From assembly GCF_000264295.1 (NCBI RefSeq), contig NZ_AJXT01000033.1:1-64000 (forward strand): DNA of 64,000 nt, in the 5' to 3' direction. A program made the translations under genes and the position numbers. Shown piece after piece: positions 8,418-16,778 of the stretch. The notes under the pieces are model-generated. The model did no database searches, was not told where the DNA came from, and saw only the letters and a program-made list of their open reading frames with translations. Source of the DNA: Rhodanobacter spathiphylli B39. Lineage in GTDB: Bacteria; Pseudomonadota; Gammaproteobacteria; Xanthomonadales; Rhodanobacteraceae. Numbering within the stretch: the first letter of the stretch is position 1; every line of letters starts with the position of its first letter.

Positions 8418-9512
8418 TTAGAGGAAACCGCGCTTCATCTGGTCGCGCTCGATGCTCTCGAACAGCGCCTGGAAATTGCCTTCGCCGAAACCCTCGTTGC
8501 CCTTGCGCTGGATGATCTCGAAGAAGATCGGGCCGATGTTGTTCTGGGTGAAGATCTGCAGCAGCTTGCGCTGCTTGGTTTCCATGTCGGCGTCGATCAG
8601 GATCTTGTTCTTCGCCAGCCGCGCCACGTCTTCGCCATGGTTCGGCACGCGCACGTCGATCACCTCGAAGTAGGAGTCCGGGGTGTCGAGGAATTCCACG
8701 CCGGCGGCGCGCATCTTTTCCACCGTGTCGTAGATGTCGTCGGTGAAGCAGGCGATGTGCTGGATGCCTTCGCCGTGGTAGGCGTCGAGGTATTCGTTGA
8801 TCTGGCTCTTCGGGTCATTCGACTCGTTGAGCGGAATGCGCACGATGCCGTCCGGCGCGGTCATCGCCTTGGACACCAGGCCGGTCTTCGCGCCCTTGAT
8901 GTCGAAGTAGCGGATCTCGCGGAAGTTGAACAGGCGCTCGTAGTAGTCCGACCACTTCTGCATGTTGCCGAAGTACAGGTTGTGGGTCAGGTGGTCGATG
9001 AAGGTGAGTCCGAAGCCGGCCGGGTTCTGTTCGGCACCGGCAATCGGCTCGTAGTCGGCGTCGTAGATGCTGCCGGCGCTGCCGTAGCGATCGACCAGGT
9101 ACAGCATGCAGTCGCCGATGCCCTTGATCACCGGCGCGCCGACCGCCCTGCTGTCGACCTTGTCGGTCACCGCCTCGCCGCCGTTGCCGAGCACCGTGGC
9201 GAGCACTTCGGCCGCGGGCTTCCTGAAACGGATCGCGAAGCCGCATGCGCTGGGGCCGTGCTTGTCGGCGAAGTCGGCAGCGAACGAATCGGGGTCTTCG
9301 TTGACCAGGAAGTTCACGCCGTTCTGGCGGTACACGGTGATCGGCCGCGACTTGTGCTTCAGCGCGGCGCTGAAACCCATCCGCTTGAACAGGTCGTGCA
9401 GTTCGTCGGCGCGACCGGCCGGGGCGGCGAATTCGACGAATTCGAAACCGTCGATACCCATCGGGTTTTCGAACGTGGTGACCTGCATGCCAAGGTTCGG
9501 CTGGGCGTTCAT
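8418..9512 (-). CDS. hppD: 4-hydroxyphenylpyruvate dioxygenase
   Basis: 364-residue enzyme of two VOC-type halves that converts 4-hydroxyphenylpyruvate to homogentisate. Conserved C-terminal features are IDHLTHNLYFGNM (first iron His), GEGIQHIACFTDDI (second iron His), and GPIFFEIIQRKGNEGFGEGN (iron Glu in FFEIIQRKG). The ATG at 9512 (MNAQPNLGMQ) was chosen because the upstream frame extension runs into the promoter region. It heads the tyrosine catabolic operon; a promoter with TTGCAA and TATAAC lies 68-96 bp upstream, overlapped by a probable MarR operator. Confidence 0.97.
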   Translation of the reverse strand: MNAQPNLGMQVTTFENPMGIDGFEFVEFAAPAGRADELHDLFKRMGFSAALKHKSRPITVYRQNGVNFLVNEDPDSFAADFADKHGPSACGFAIRFRKPAAEVLATVLGNGGEAVTDKVDSRAVGAPVIKGIGDCMLYLVDRYGSAGSIYDADYEPIAGAEQNPAGFGLTFIDHLTHNLYFGNMQKWSDYYERLFNFREIRYFDIKGAKTGLVSKAMTAPDGIVRIPLNESNDPKSQINEYLDAYHGEGIQHIACFTDDIYDTVEKMRAAGVEFLDTPDSYFEVIDVRVPNHGEDVARLAKNKILIDADMETKQRKLLQIFTQNNIGPIFFEIIQRKGNEGFGEGNFQALFESIERDQMKRGFL

Positions 9513-9579
9513 GGCGCTCTCCTGTGTGTCGGTGCACGATGGCAGCGCGTGAGCGTGCCACCATCGTCGGTAACCCCAC

Positions 9580-9608
9580 GTTATAGTTTCATGTGTAACC
9601 ATTTGCAA
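9580..9608 (-). promoter_or_regulatory. hppD promoter overlapped by an inverted-repeat operator
   Basis: On the minus strand TTGCAA (9603-9608) and TATAAC (9580-9585) are separated by 17 bp, a good sigma-70 layout for hppD. An imperfect palindrome, GTTATAG...GTGTAAC with arms GTTATAG/GTTACAC, covers 9580-9599, including the -10 and most of the spacer. On the plus strand TATAGT (9582-9587) could be a -10 for the marR gene. A MarR dimer bound here would block hppD and probably its own gene. Confidence 0.65.
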
Positions 9609-9621
9609 GGATTGTCGCCGC

Positions 9622-10119
9622 ATGCCCGTCAAACGCAAGTCAGCCCCTGCCACCGCCGAGCACGCCCCGCTGCAGCTGGAGCATTTCCTGCCGTACCGGC
9701 TGTCGATCCTGTCCAACACGATCAGCCAGGCGATCGCCGACGACTACCAGCGTCGCTACGACATCTCGGTGACGGAGTGGCGGGTGATGGCGGTGCTGGC
9801 GCGCTTCGAGGGTTTGTCGGCACGCGAGGTGGCCGAGCGCACGGCGATGGACAAGGTGGCGGTAAGCCGTGCGCTGGCCCGGCTGGTCGAGGCCGGCCGG
9901 GTCGACCGGGCCACCCACGACAACGACAAGCGCCGCTCGGTGCTGAGCCTCACCGAAGCGGGCTGGGCCATGCACGACGAAGTGGCGCCGATGGCACGTG
10001 CCCGCGAACGCGAGGTGCTGGCGAAGCTCGATGTCGAGGAGCAGCGCTGGCTGACCCGGATACTGGACAAGCTGCAGGAGGCGGGGAACGGGGAACGGGG
10101 CGCGGGGAACGGGAGCTGA
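9622..10119 (+). CDS. MarR family regulator, probable repressor of tyrosine catabolism
   Basis: 165-residue MarR-type winged-helix protein, divergent from hppD with 109 bp between the start codons. The core LEHFLPYRLSILSNTIS / DISVTEWRVMAVLARFEGLS / ASRALARLVEAGRV-type wing (VSRALARLVEAGRVDR, then DNDKRRSVLSLTEAG) is complete. Divergence from the hppD operon plus a palindrome over the hppD -10 make it the likely local repressor, probably relieved by an aromatic intermediate such as homogentisate or 4-hydroxyphenylpyruvate (inference). The last eleven residues, GNGERGAGNGS, are encoded by GGGGAACGG repeats and look like a recent tail extension. Confidence 0.9.
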   Translation: MPVKRKSAPATAEHAPLQLEHFLPYRLSILSNTISQAIADDYQRRYDISVTEWRVMAVLARFEGLSAREVAERTAMDKVAVSRALARLVEAGRVDRATHDNDKRRSVLSLTEAGWAMHDEVAPMARAREREVLAKLDVEEQRWLTRILDKLQEAGNGERGAGNGS

Positions 10120-10166
10120 AAAGCCGGGCCCCGACGCGCGAAGCTCTTGCTGTTCCCCGTTCCCGC
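10081..10166. repeat. GGGGAACGG direct repeats with an inverted partner
   Basis: Three close copies of GGGGAACG(G) lie at 10083-10113, and the reverse complement GTTCCCCGTTCCCGC lies at 10152-10166. Arms 10081-10096 and 10152-10166 pair with one base of difference. This can fold at the junction of the convergent marR and POT transporter genes and may act as a terminator. The first arm is inside the marR coding region. Confidence 0.7.
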
Positions 10167-10173
10167 TTTCGCC

Positions 10174-11682
10174 CTACCTCACCCCGTGCATCAGCTTGTT
10201 GATCAGCGGGGCGATCAGGAACAGCAGCACGCCGCCGCCCAGCAAGATCCAGAAGCCGGAGGTGTAGCCGGACAACGCCGAGTCCACGGTCATGCCGCTG
10301 TCGCCGCTGACGTGGGCGGCGAACAGGCCGGCCAGGTTGTTGCCGATCGCGGTGGACAGGAACCAGCCGCCCATGCCCAGCCCGACCAGGCGCACCGGCG
10401 CCAGCTTGGTCACCATCGACAGGCCGATCGGCGACAGGCACAGCTCGCCGGCCGTCTGCAGCACGTAGCACAGCACCAGGGTCCACAGCGGGATCATGCC
10501 GTCGCCACCGACCAGCCGCGACAGCGCATACATCAGCACCGCGAAGCCCAGCGCGTTGCCGATCAACCCCAGCCCGAACTTGCGCGGGATCGAGGGTTCA
10601 ATGCGCCGCTTGTCCAGCCAGCCCCACGTCATCGCCACCAGCGGCGCCAGCAGCACGATCGCCACCGGGTTCACCGACTGGAACCAGCCGACCGGGAACT
10701 CCCAGCCCGCCAGGTTGCGATCCACGATGTGCTGGGCCAGGAAGTTGAACGAACTGCCGGCCTGTTCGAAGAACATCCAGAACAGCACGTTGAAGGTGAA
10801 GATGATCAGCATCGCGATCACCCGCTGGATCTGCACGCGTCCGGTGCGGATCGCCTCGATCACCAGCATCACGCCCACGCCGACGAACAGCGCGGTCAGC
10901 AGCCACTGGATCGCCACCGCACCGGCCCGGTCCATCAGCAGGTAGACCAGCGGAATGGCCACCAGCACGCCGAGGGCCACGTACACCACGCGCATCGGGT
11001 TGGCGATTTCCGGTGCCGGCTGGCCGACCGGGCCGAGCTGGCGACGACCGAACCAGAACCACACCAGGCTGATCAGCATGCCCACGCCCGACGCGGCGAA
11101 GACCACGTGGTAGTTGTCGTGTTGCGGCGTGCCGAAGACGCGTTCGGCCAGGTAGCTGGTCAGGATCGGCGCAATCAGCGCACCCGCGTTGATGCCCATG
11201 TAGAACAGCGTGAAGCCGCGGTCGCGGCGCGAGTCACCGGTGGCGTACAGCTGGCCCACCATCGAGGAGATGTTCGGCTTGAACAGGCCGTTGCCCACGA
11301 TGACGGTAGCCAGGCCCAGCATGAAGATCTCGTGCTGGGGCACCATCACCATGAACAGGCCCGCAGCCATCACCACCGCACCCAGCAGGATCGAGCGCTG
11401 GTAGCCAATGATCTTGTCCGCCACGTAGCCGCCGAACACCGCGGTGGCATAGACCAGCGCCAGGTAGGCGCCATAGGTGCGGCTGGCCGAAGCCTGGCCG
11501 GCTTCGTCGCCGTTGAAGAACTGCGCCACGATGTACAGCGTGAGCGCCCAGCGCATGCCGTAGAACGCGAAGCGCTCCCAGAACTCCGACATGAACAGCA
11601 TCCACAACGGACGCGGGTGCCCCAGCATTTGCGGATAGTCGGGTACCGGCTTCGCGTCGCCGGCGAGTGTGCTGTTGCTCAT
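10174..11682 (-). CDS. POT family proton-dependent oligopeptide transporter (copy 1)
   Basis: 502-residue MFS-fold transporter of the POT/PTR family, importing di- and tripeptides with protons. Near the N terminus EFWERFAFYGMR is the POT ExxERFxYY signature, with proton-coupling glutamates. GNGLFKPNISSMVGQLY and FTLFYMGINAGALIAPIL are further POT signatures. About 14 membrane helices are expected. It follows copy 2 by 133 bp on the same strand. Neighbouring kynA and the amino-acid catabolic genes suggest peptides as a nitrogen and carbon source. Substrate range cannot be told from sequence. Confidence 0.95.
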   Translation of the reverse strand: MSNSTLAGDAKPVPDYPQMLGHPRPLWMLFMSEFWERFAFYGMRWALTLYIVAQFFNGDEAGQASASRTYGAYLALVYATAVFGGYVADKIIGYQRSILLGAVVMAAGLFMVMVPQHEIFMLGLATVIVGNGLFKPNISSMVGQLYATGDSRRDRGFTLFYMGINAGALIAPILTSYLAERVFGTPQHDNYHVVFAASGVGMLISLVWFWFGRRQLGPVGQPAPEIANPMRVVYVALGVLVAIPLVYLLMDRAGAVAIQWLLTALFVGVGVMLVIEAIRTGRVQIQRVIAMLIIFTFNVLFWMFFEQAGSSFNFLAQHIVDRNLAGWEFPVGWFQSVNPVAIVLLAPLVAMTWGWLDKRRIEPSIPRKFGLGLIGNALGFAVLMYALSRLVGGDGMIPLWTLVLCYVLQTAGELCLSPIGLSMVTKLAPVRLVGLGMGGWFLSTAIGNNLAGLFAAHVSGDSGMTVDSALSGYTSGFWILLGGGVLLFLIAPLINKLMHGVR

Positions 11683-11815
11683 GCCTTGCCCCTGTGCCCA
11701 TCGGTGGTTCGCAGGTTATTGCGAACGGCCAGATGTAACCGGCGGCTCCGCATCCGTCAAATGCGCTGCAGCACGCGGCCCGGGGAAAACCGCGAGCCGC
11801 CGGGGCCGGACGGCT

Positions 11816-13315
11816 TCAGCGCACGCCGTGCATCAGCCGGTTGATCAAGGGCGAAATCAGCAGCAACAACACGCCGGCACCGGCCAGCAGCCAGAAGCTG
11901 AAGGTGAAGCCGCCCAGTGCGGAGGCGGCGGTCATCCCGTTGTCGCCGCTGATCCTGCCGGCCAGCAGGCCGGACAGGTTGCCGCCCACCGCCAGCGACA
12001 GGAACCAGCCGCCCATCGCCAGGCCGACCAGTCGCGGCGGCGCCAGCTTGGTCACCATCGACAGGCCGATCGGCGACAGGCACAGCTCGCCCACCGTCTG
12101 CAGCACGTAGCACAGCACCAGCGGCCAGAACGGAATCAGCCCCTGCACATCGAGCAGGCGCGACAGCGCGTACATCAGCACCGCAAAACCCAGGCCGTTG
12201 AAGATCAGGCCCAGGCCGAACTTGCGCGGGATCGACGGCTCGCTCCTGCGCGACGCCAGGAAAGCCCAGACCACGGTGACCACGGGCGCCAGCACGATGA
12301 TCGCCAGCGGACTGACCGATTGGAACCAGCCCACCGGGAAGATCCAGCCACCGAACATCTGCCGGTCGACCAGGTTCTCGGCGAGGAAATTGAACGAGGT
12401 GCCCAGCTGGAAGTAGAACATCCAGAACAGGATGTTGAAGGCGAAGATGATCAGCATCGCCACCACCCGGTCGACCTGCACCCGGTCGTGCCTGACCGCC
12501 TCGACCAGCAGCATCACCGCCACCGCGACGAACAATGCGCCGAGCATCCAGGACAGGCCGGTGGTGACGAAGGCCAGCAGCAGGTACACCAGCGGCACCG
12601 CGACGACCATGCCCAGCAGCACCCACACCACGCGCATGCGGCCGGCCGCTTCCGGCGCGGGTCGGCCCACGCCCTTCAGGCCGCGCCGACCGAACCAGAA
12701 CCACAGCAGGCTGAGCAGCATGCCCACGCCGGCCGCGCCGAACACGATGCGGTAGTTCTGCTGCATCGGCGTGTCGGTGAAATGGCCGGCCATCCAGCCG
12801 GTCAGCAGCGGCGCCAGCAGCGCGCCGCCGTTGATGCCCATGTAGAACAGGGTGAAGCCGCGATCGCGGCGCGGATCGTCGCGCCCGTACAACTGCCCGA
12901 CCATGGTGGAGATGTTCGGCTTGAACAGCCCGTTGCCCACGATCACCATCGCCAGGCCGAGCAGGAAGACACCGCGGCTGGGCAGCATCACCACGAACAG
13001 GCCCAGCGCCATCATCAGCGCGCCCAGCAGGATCGAGCGCTGATAGCCGATCACCCGATCCGCCACGTAGCCGCCGAAGATGCTGGAGGCGTAGATCAGC
13101 GCCGTGTATGCACCGAAGATGCTGGCGGCCCACGCCTGGCCGGAGGCATCGCCGTGGTAGAAGTGCGCCACGATGTACAACGCCAGCGCCCAGCTCACGC
13201 TGTAGAACGCGAAGCGCTCCCAGAACTCGGTCATGAACAGCATCCACAGCGGGCGCGGATGCCCCAGCGTCTGCGGGTACTCGGGTGTGGCGCTGGGCTG
13301 GACGGCTTCGTTCAT
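11816..13315 (-). CDS. POT family proton-dependent oligopeptide transporter (copy 2)
   Basis: 499 residues, clearly paralogous to the next gene downstream: both begin with YPQ(M/T)LGHPRPLWMLFM and share the ExxERFxxY motif (EFWERFAFYSVSW), GNGLFKPNIS(T)MVGQLY and the closing LINRLMHGVR. In this copy the signature ends FYSVSW where copy 1 has FYGMRW, so the substrate pocket may differ. Same strand and close spacing (73 bp after kynA) suggest a kynA-POT-POT unit. Tandem duplication followed by divergence is the simplest origin. Confidence 0.95.
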   Translation of the reverse strand: MNEAVQPSATPEYPQTLGHPRPLWMLFMTEFWERFAFYSVSWALALYIVAHFYHGDASGQAWAASIFGAYTALIYASSIFGGYVADRVIGYQRSILLGALMMALGLFVVMLPSRGVFLLGLAMVIVGNGLFKPNISTMVGQLYGRDDPRRDRGFTLFYMGINGGALLAPLLTGWMAGHFTDTPMQQNYRIVFGAAGVGMLLSLLWFWFGRRGLKGVGRPAPEAAGRMRVVWVLLGMVVAVPLVYLLLAFVTTGLSWMLGALFVAVAVMLLVEAVRHDRVQVDRVVAMLIIFAFNILFWMFYFQLGTSFNFLAENLVDRQMFGGWIFPVGWFQSVSPLAIIVLAPVVTVVWAFLASRRSEPSIPRKFGLGLIFNGLGFAVLMYALSRLLDVQGLIPFWPLVLCYVLQTVGELCLSPIGLSMVTKLAPPRLVGLAMGGWFLSLAVGGNLSGLLAGRISGDNGMTAASALGGFTFSFWLLAGAGVLLLLISPLINRLMHGVR

Positions 13316-13388
13316 GGGTGCTCCCGGATTTCAGGTGGCACATCATGACGGGATTCAGGCCGGGCTGCGCAAGCGGCAGGCGATTCGC

Positions 13389-14237
13389 TCAGCTGCCCAG
13401 CACGGTACGCACGTCCAGCAGTTCCGGGAAGAATTCCAGATCGAGCGCCTTCTTCAGGAAGCTCACCCCGGACGAACCGCCGGTGCCGCGGCGATGGCCG
13501 ATGATGCGCTCCACCGTCTTCATGTGGCGGAAACGCCAGAGCTGGAAGCTCTCCTCCACGTCCACCAGCTGTTCGCACATGTGGTATTCGGGCCAGAACT
13601 CCGCGCGGTCCTCGTAGATGCGCTTGAGCACCGGCAGCAGCGCCTCGTTGCGACGGTACGCCCGCGTCCAGTCGCGCTCCAGCAACTCGGCCGGCACCGC
13701 GTGGCCACGCCGCGCCAGGTAGCGCAGGAATTCGTCATACAGGCCGGGCGCCTCCAGTACCGCGCGCAACTCTGCCTGCGCAGCCGGATCGTGCGCGAAC
13801 ACCTTGAGCATGTCGGCGTTCTTGTTGCCCAGCAGGAATTCGATCTGGCGATACTGCAACGACTGGAACCCGGACGACGGGCCCAGCACGCCGCGGAACT
13901 CCAGGTACTCCGCCGGCGTCAGCGTCTCCAGCACCGCCCACTGCTCGAACAGCTGGCGCTGCACCTGCTTCACCCGCGCCAGGATCTTCAGGCAGGCATC
14001 GATGTCATCGGCCTGCAGGTGCAGCACCGCTGCCTTCAGCTCGTGGATCAGCAGCTTCATCCACAACTCGGAGACGTGGTGCTGCACGATGAACAGCATC
14101 TCGTCGTGATGCGGCGGCTGGCTCAGCGGCTGCTGTGCCGACAGCAAGGTGTCCAGATGCAGATAGCCGCCGTAGGTGATCTGTCCGTTGAGATCGGTCT
14201 GGATGCCGGCTTCGAGATCGCGCTGGTTGTCGGTCAT
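13389..14237 (-). CDS. kynA: Tryptophan 2,3-dioxygenase
   Basis: 282-residue haem dioxygenase that opens the indole ring of tryptophan to N-formylkynurenine. [35 protein letters not shown] and the C-terminal [20 protein letters not shown] match the family; the last contains the haem His region and the tryptophan carboxylate-binding RGTGGS. No other kynurenine-pathway gene is in the window. It is transcribed toward the two peptide transporters. The ATG at 14237 has no strong Shine-Dalgarno but matches the family start. Confidence 0.97.
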   Translation of the reverse strand: MTDNQRDLEAGIQTDLNGQITYGGYLHLDTLLSAQQPLSQPPHHDEMLFIVQHHVSELWMKLLIHELKAAVLHLQADDIDACLKILARVKQVQRQLFEQWAVLETLTPAEYLEFRGVLGPSSGFQSLQYRQIEFLLGNKNADMLKVFAHDPAAQAELRAVLEAPGLYDEFLRYLARRGHAVPAELLERDWTRAYRRNEALLPVLKRIYEDRAEFWPEYHMCEQLVDVEESFQLWRFRHMKTVERIIGHRRGTGGSSGVSFLKKALDLEFFPELLDVRTVLGS

Positions 14238-14560
14238 GGTGTTCCGTCACGTTTCCGGAAAATGGCCATGGTAACGGCTGCCGCCCGGTCAGTCCCTGAC
14301 CCGGGACATGGGGCGCGTCCTGGACACCTCGAATACTTGGCAACAGTCGCGGGGGACCCGCTTTACGGCGCGTTTGACGTTCCGGGAAGCCGCGCGACAA
14401 GCCCGTCCGTACGCCCACGAATGCTGCGCTGTACCTTGCAGCGCAACATGCCCGCCTGTTATCAAGCGCGGTCTTGTTCGGTCGTTTGTGTGCCCGAGGA
14501 TGCGTCGAGGGCACGCCATCAACCAGGTTTTTCCCTCTCTTCCTCACCCCGGAGCGAGTC
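14238..14560. other. Intergenic region between divergent kynA and pdhA
   Basis: No convincing gene. It must hold promoters for both directions. The best plus-strand candidate is TTGCAG (14436-14441) and TATCAA (14460-14465), 18 bp apart, which is weak. A GGAG ribosome site for pdhA lies at 14551-14554. Confidence 0.5.
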
Positions 14561-15646
14561 GTGACCATCGCCGCCAAGTTTGAAATCGAATACCTGCAAT
14601 ACCTCGACGCCGAGGGCAAGCAGGTCCGTGACGATCTGCCCGAGTTCGCCAAGGACCTCGAGCACATGGTCAAGCTGTACAAGCTGATGCTGTCGACCCG
14701 CGTGTTCGACGCCAAGTCGATCGCGCTGCAGCGCACCGGCAAGCTGGGCACCTACGCCAGCTGCCTGGGCCATGAAGCGGCGCACGTCGGCATCGGCAGC
14801 GCGATGCGTCCCGAGGACGTCTACGCGCCGAGCTACCGCGAGTACGGCGCGCAGCTGTATCGCGGCGTGCAGCCGCGCGAGGTCTACATGTACTGGGGCG
14901 GCGACGAGCGCGGCAACGATTACCAGCAGGAACCGGCGCGGCACGACTTCGCCTGGTCGGTGCCGATCGCCACGCAGTGCCTGCATGCGGCCGGCACCGC
15001 GCTGGCGTTCAAGATCCGCGGCGAGAAGCGCGTGGCGGTGTGCACCATCGGCGACGGCGGTTCGTCCAAGGGCGACTTCTACGGCGCCATCAACATCGCC
15101 GGCGCGCAGAACCTGCCGCTGGTCGCGGTGATCGTCAACAACCAGTGGGCGATCTCGGTGCCGCGCAAGATCCAGTCCGGCGCGCCGACGCTGGCGCAGA
15201 AGGGCATCGCCGCGGGCCTGTTCTCGATCCAGGTCGACGGCAACGACATCATCGCGGTGCGCAAGGCGATGGAAGACGCGCTGGAGCGCGCACGCAACGG
15301 CGAAGGCGGCAGCGTGCTGGAACTGGTCACCTATCGTCTGGGCGACCACACCACCGCCGACGACGCCCGTCGCTATCGCGGCGAGCAGGAAGTGAAGGAC
15401 GGCTGGGAAAAGGAGCCGATGAAGCGCCTGCGCCACTGGCTGGTGGCCAAGGGCGTGTGGGACGACGCGAAGGAAGAAGCCTGGAAGGCCGAGTGCGACG
15501 ACTGGATGGACAACGAGGTGAATGCCTACCTCGAGACCAAAACCCAGCCGGTCTCGGCGATGTTCGACTACATCTTCGCCGAAATCCCCGCCGATCTCGC
15601 CAAGCAGCGCGATTACGTCCTGTCGCTTGAAAACAAGGGTCATTGA
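14561..15646 (+). CDS. pdhA: 2-oxoacid (pyruvate-type) dehydrogenase E1 component, alpha subunit
   Basis: 361-residue thiamine-diphosphate enzyme subunit that decarboxylates pyruvate or a related 2-oxoacid, with the beta subunit encoded 3 bp downstream. The TPP motif runs from GDGGSSKGDF (164-173) to NNQWA (193-197). LGTYASCLGHEAAHVGIG and the phosphorylation-loop-like YRLGDHTTADDARRY are typical of heterotetrameric E1. GTG at 14561 is chosen because GGAG lies six bases before it and the family N terminus fits; the upstream in-frame ATG at 14474 adds residues with no family match. Pyruvate is the usual assignment, but branched-chain oxoacids cannot be excluded. Confidence 0.9.
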   Translation: MTIAAKFEIEYLQYLDAEGKQVRDDLPEFAKDLEHMVKLYKLMLSTRVFDAKSIALQRTGKLGTYASCLGHEAAHVGIGSAMRPEDVYAPSYREYGAQLYRGVQPREVYMYWGGDERGNDYQQEPARHDFAWSVPIATQCLHAAGTALAFKIRGEKRVAVCTIGDGGSSKGDFYGAINIAGAQNLPLVAVIVNNQWAISVPRKIQSGAPTLAQKGIAAGLFSIQVDGNDIIAVRKAMEDALERARNGEGGSVLELVTYRLGDHTTADDARRYRGEQEVKDGWEKEPMKRLRHWLVAKGVWDDAKEEAWKAECDDWMDNEVNAYLETKTQPVSAMFDYIFAEIPADLAKQRDYVLSLENKGH

Positions 15647-15649
15647 GTC

Positions 15650-16630
15650 ATGGCACAAATCACTCTCATCGAAGCCGTCACCCAGGCGCTCGCCTATGAA
15701 ATGGCGCACGACGATTCCGTCGTGGTGCTGGGCGAAGACGTCGGCGTCAACGGCGGCGTGTTCCGCGCCACCCAGGGCCTGCAGGAGAAGTTCGGCGAAC
15801 TGCGCGTGCTGGACACGCCGCTGGACGAAACCACCATCGCCGGCGTCACCGTCGGCCTCGCCGTGGCCGGCATGAAGCCGGTCGCCGAGGCGCAGTTCGA
15901 AGGCTTCATCTACCCGATGATGGAGCAGATCGCCTGCCATGCCGCGCGCATGCGCAACCGCACCCGCGGCCGCCTGACCGTGCCGGCCGTGTGGCGCGCG
16001 CCGTGGGGCGGCGGCATCCGCGCACCGGAGCATCACTCCGAAGCGAACGAGCACCTGTTCACCAACATCCCCGGGCTGCGCGTGGTGATGCCGTCCTCGC
16101 CCGCGCGTGCCTACGGCCTGCTGCTGGCGGCGATCCGCGATCCCGATCCGGTGATGTTCTTCGAGCCCAAGCGCATCTATCGCCAGTACAAGGAAGAAGT
16201 GCCGGACGACGGCGAGGCGCTGCCGCTGGACGTGTGCTTCGTGCTGCGCGACGGCACCGACGTGACCCTGGTGAGCTGGGGCGCACAGGTGAAGGAAGCG
16301 CTGGAAGCGGCCGACGCACTGGCCGCCGAAGGCATCAGCGCCGAAGTGATCGACGTGGCCACGCTGACCCCGCTGGACTTCGACACCATCGCCGAATCGG
16401 TGCAGAAGACCGGCCGTTGCGTGATCGTGCACGAAGCTCCGAAGACCGCCGGCTTCGGCGCCGAGATCGCCGCCCGCCTGGCCGAGGAATGCATGTACGA
16501 CCTGCTCGCCCCGGTCGAACGCGTCACCGGCTTCGACACCCACATCCCGCTGTTCCGCCTGGAAATGAAATACCTGCCGAACGTGGAACGCGTCGTCGAC
16601 GCGGCGAAGCGTACGTTGGCGGCAAGCTGA
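15650..16630 (+). CDS. pdhB: 2-oxoacid (pyruvate-type) dehydrogenase E1 component, beta subunit
   Basis: 326 residues, forming the E1 heterotetramer with the preceding alpha subunit. ALAYEMAHDDSVVVLGEDVG, LDTPLDETTIAGVTVGLAVA, EAQFEGFIYPMMEQI, and FEPKRIYRQYKEEVP are standard beta-subunit segments, and VIDVATLTPLDFDTI with the C-terminal transketolase fold is complete. The start is 3 bp after the alpha stop. A large inverted-repeat element follows the stop before E2. The enzyme acts in the cytosolic dehydrogenase complex; E3 is not in the window and is presumably supplied from elsewhere. Confidence 0.95.
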   Translation: MAQITLIEAVTQALAYEMAHDDSVVVLGEDVGVNGGVFRATQGLQEKFGELRVLDTPLDETTIAGVTVGLAVAGMKPVAEAQFEGFIYPMMEQIACHAARMRNRTRGRLTVPAVWRAPWGGGIRAPEHHSEANEHLFTNIPGLRVVMPSSPARAYGLLLAAIRDPDPVMFFEPKRIYRQYKEEVPDDGEALPLDVCFVLRDGTDVTLVSWGAQVKEALEAADALAAEGISAEVIDVATLTPLDFDTIAESVQKTGRCVIVHEAPKTAGFGAEIAARLAEECMYDLLAPVERVTGFDTHIPLFRLEMKYLPNVERVVDAAKRTLAAS

Positions 16631-16637
16631 CGCCCTT

Positions 16638-16746
16638 GCTCCTCCCCCTGCTTGCAGGGGGAGGCTGGGAGGGGGTAAAGCTCTTGATCTGAAGCCCGGA
16701 TCAAGAGCACCCCACCCCAACCCCCCCTGCAAGCAGGGGAGGGAGC
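16638..16746. repeat. Inverted palindromic doublet (REPIN-like) between E1beta and E2
   Basis: Two arms, 16638-16689 and 16699-16746, are near-complementary over roughly 50 bases, closing with GCTCTTGATC / GATCAAGAGC around a 9-base loop. Each arm also has its own short palindrome, CCCCCTGCTTGCAGGGGG in the first and CCCCTGCAAGCAGGGG in the second. This is the organisation of a REP doublet. It lies in the transcript between two genes of one complex and should form a strong RNA hairpin. Confidence 0.85.
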
Positions 16747-16778
16747 AAACCGGAAAACTCATACCTGGAAATCCGCTC

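Noticed and set aside
7812-10202. 796-residue open frame on the plus strand
   Set aside because: Antisense to hmgA and hppD and then overlapping the real marR gene in another frame.
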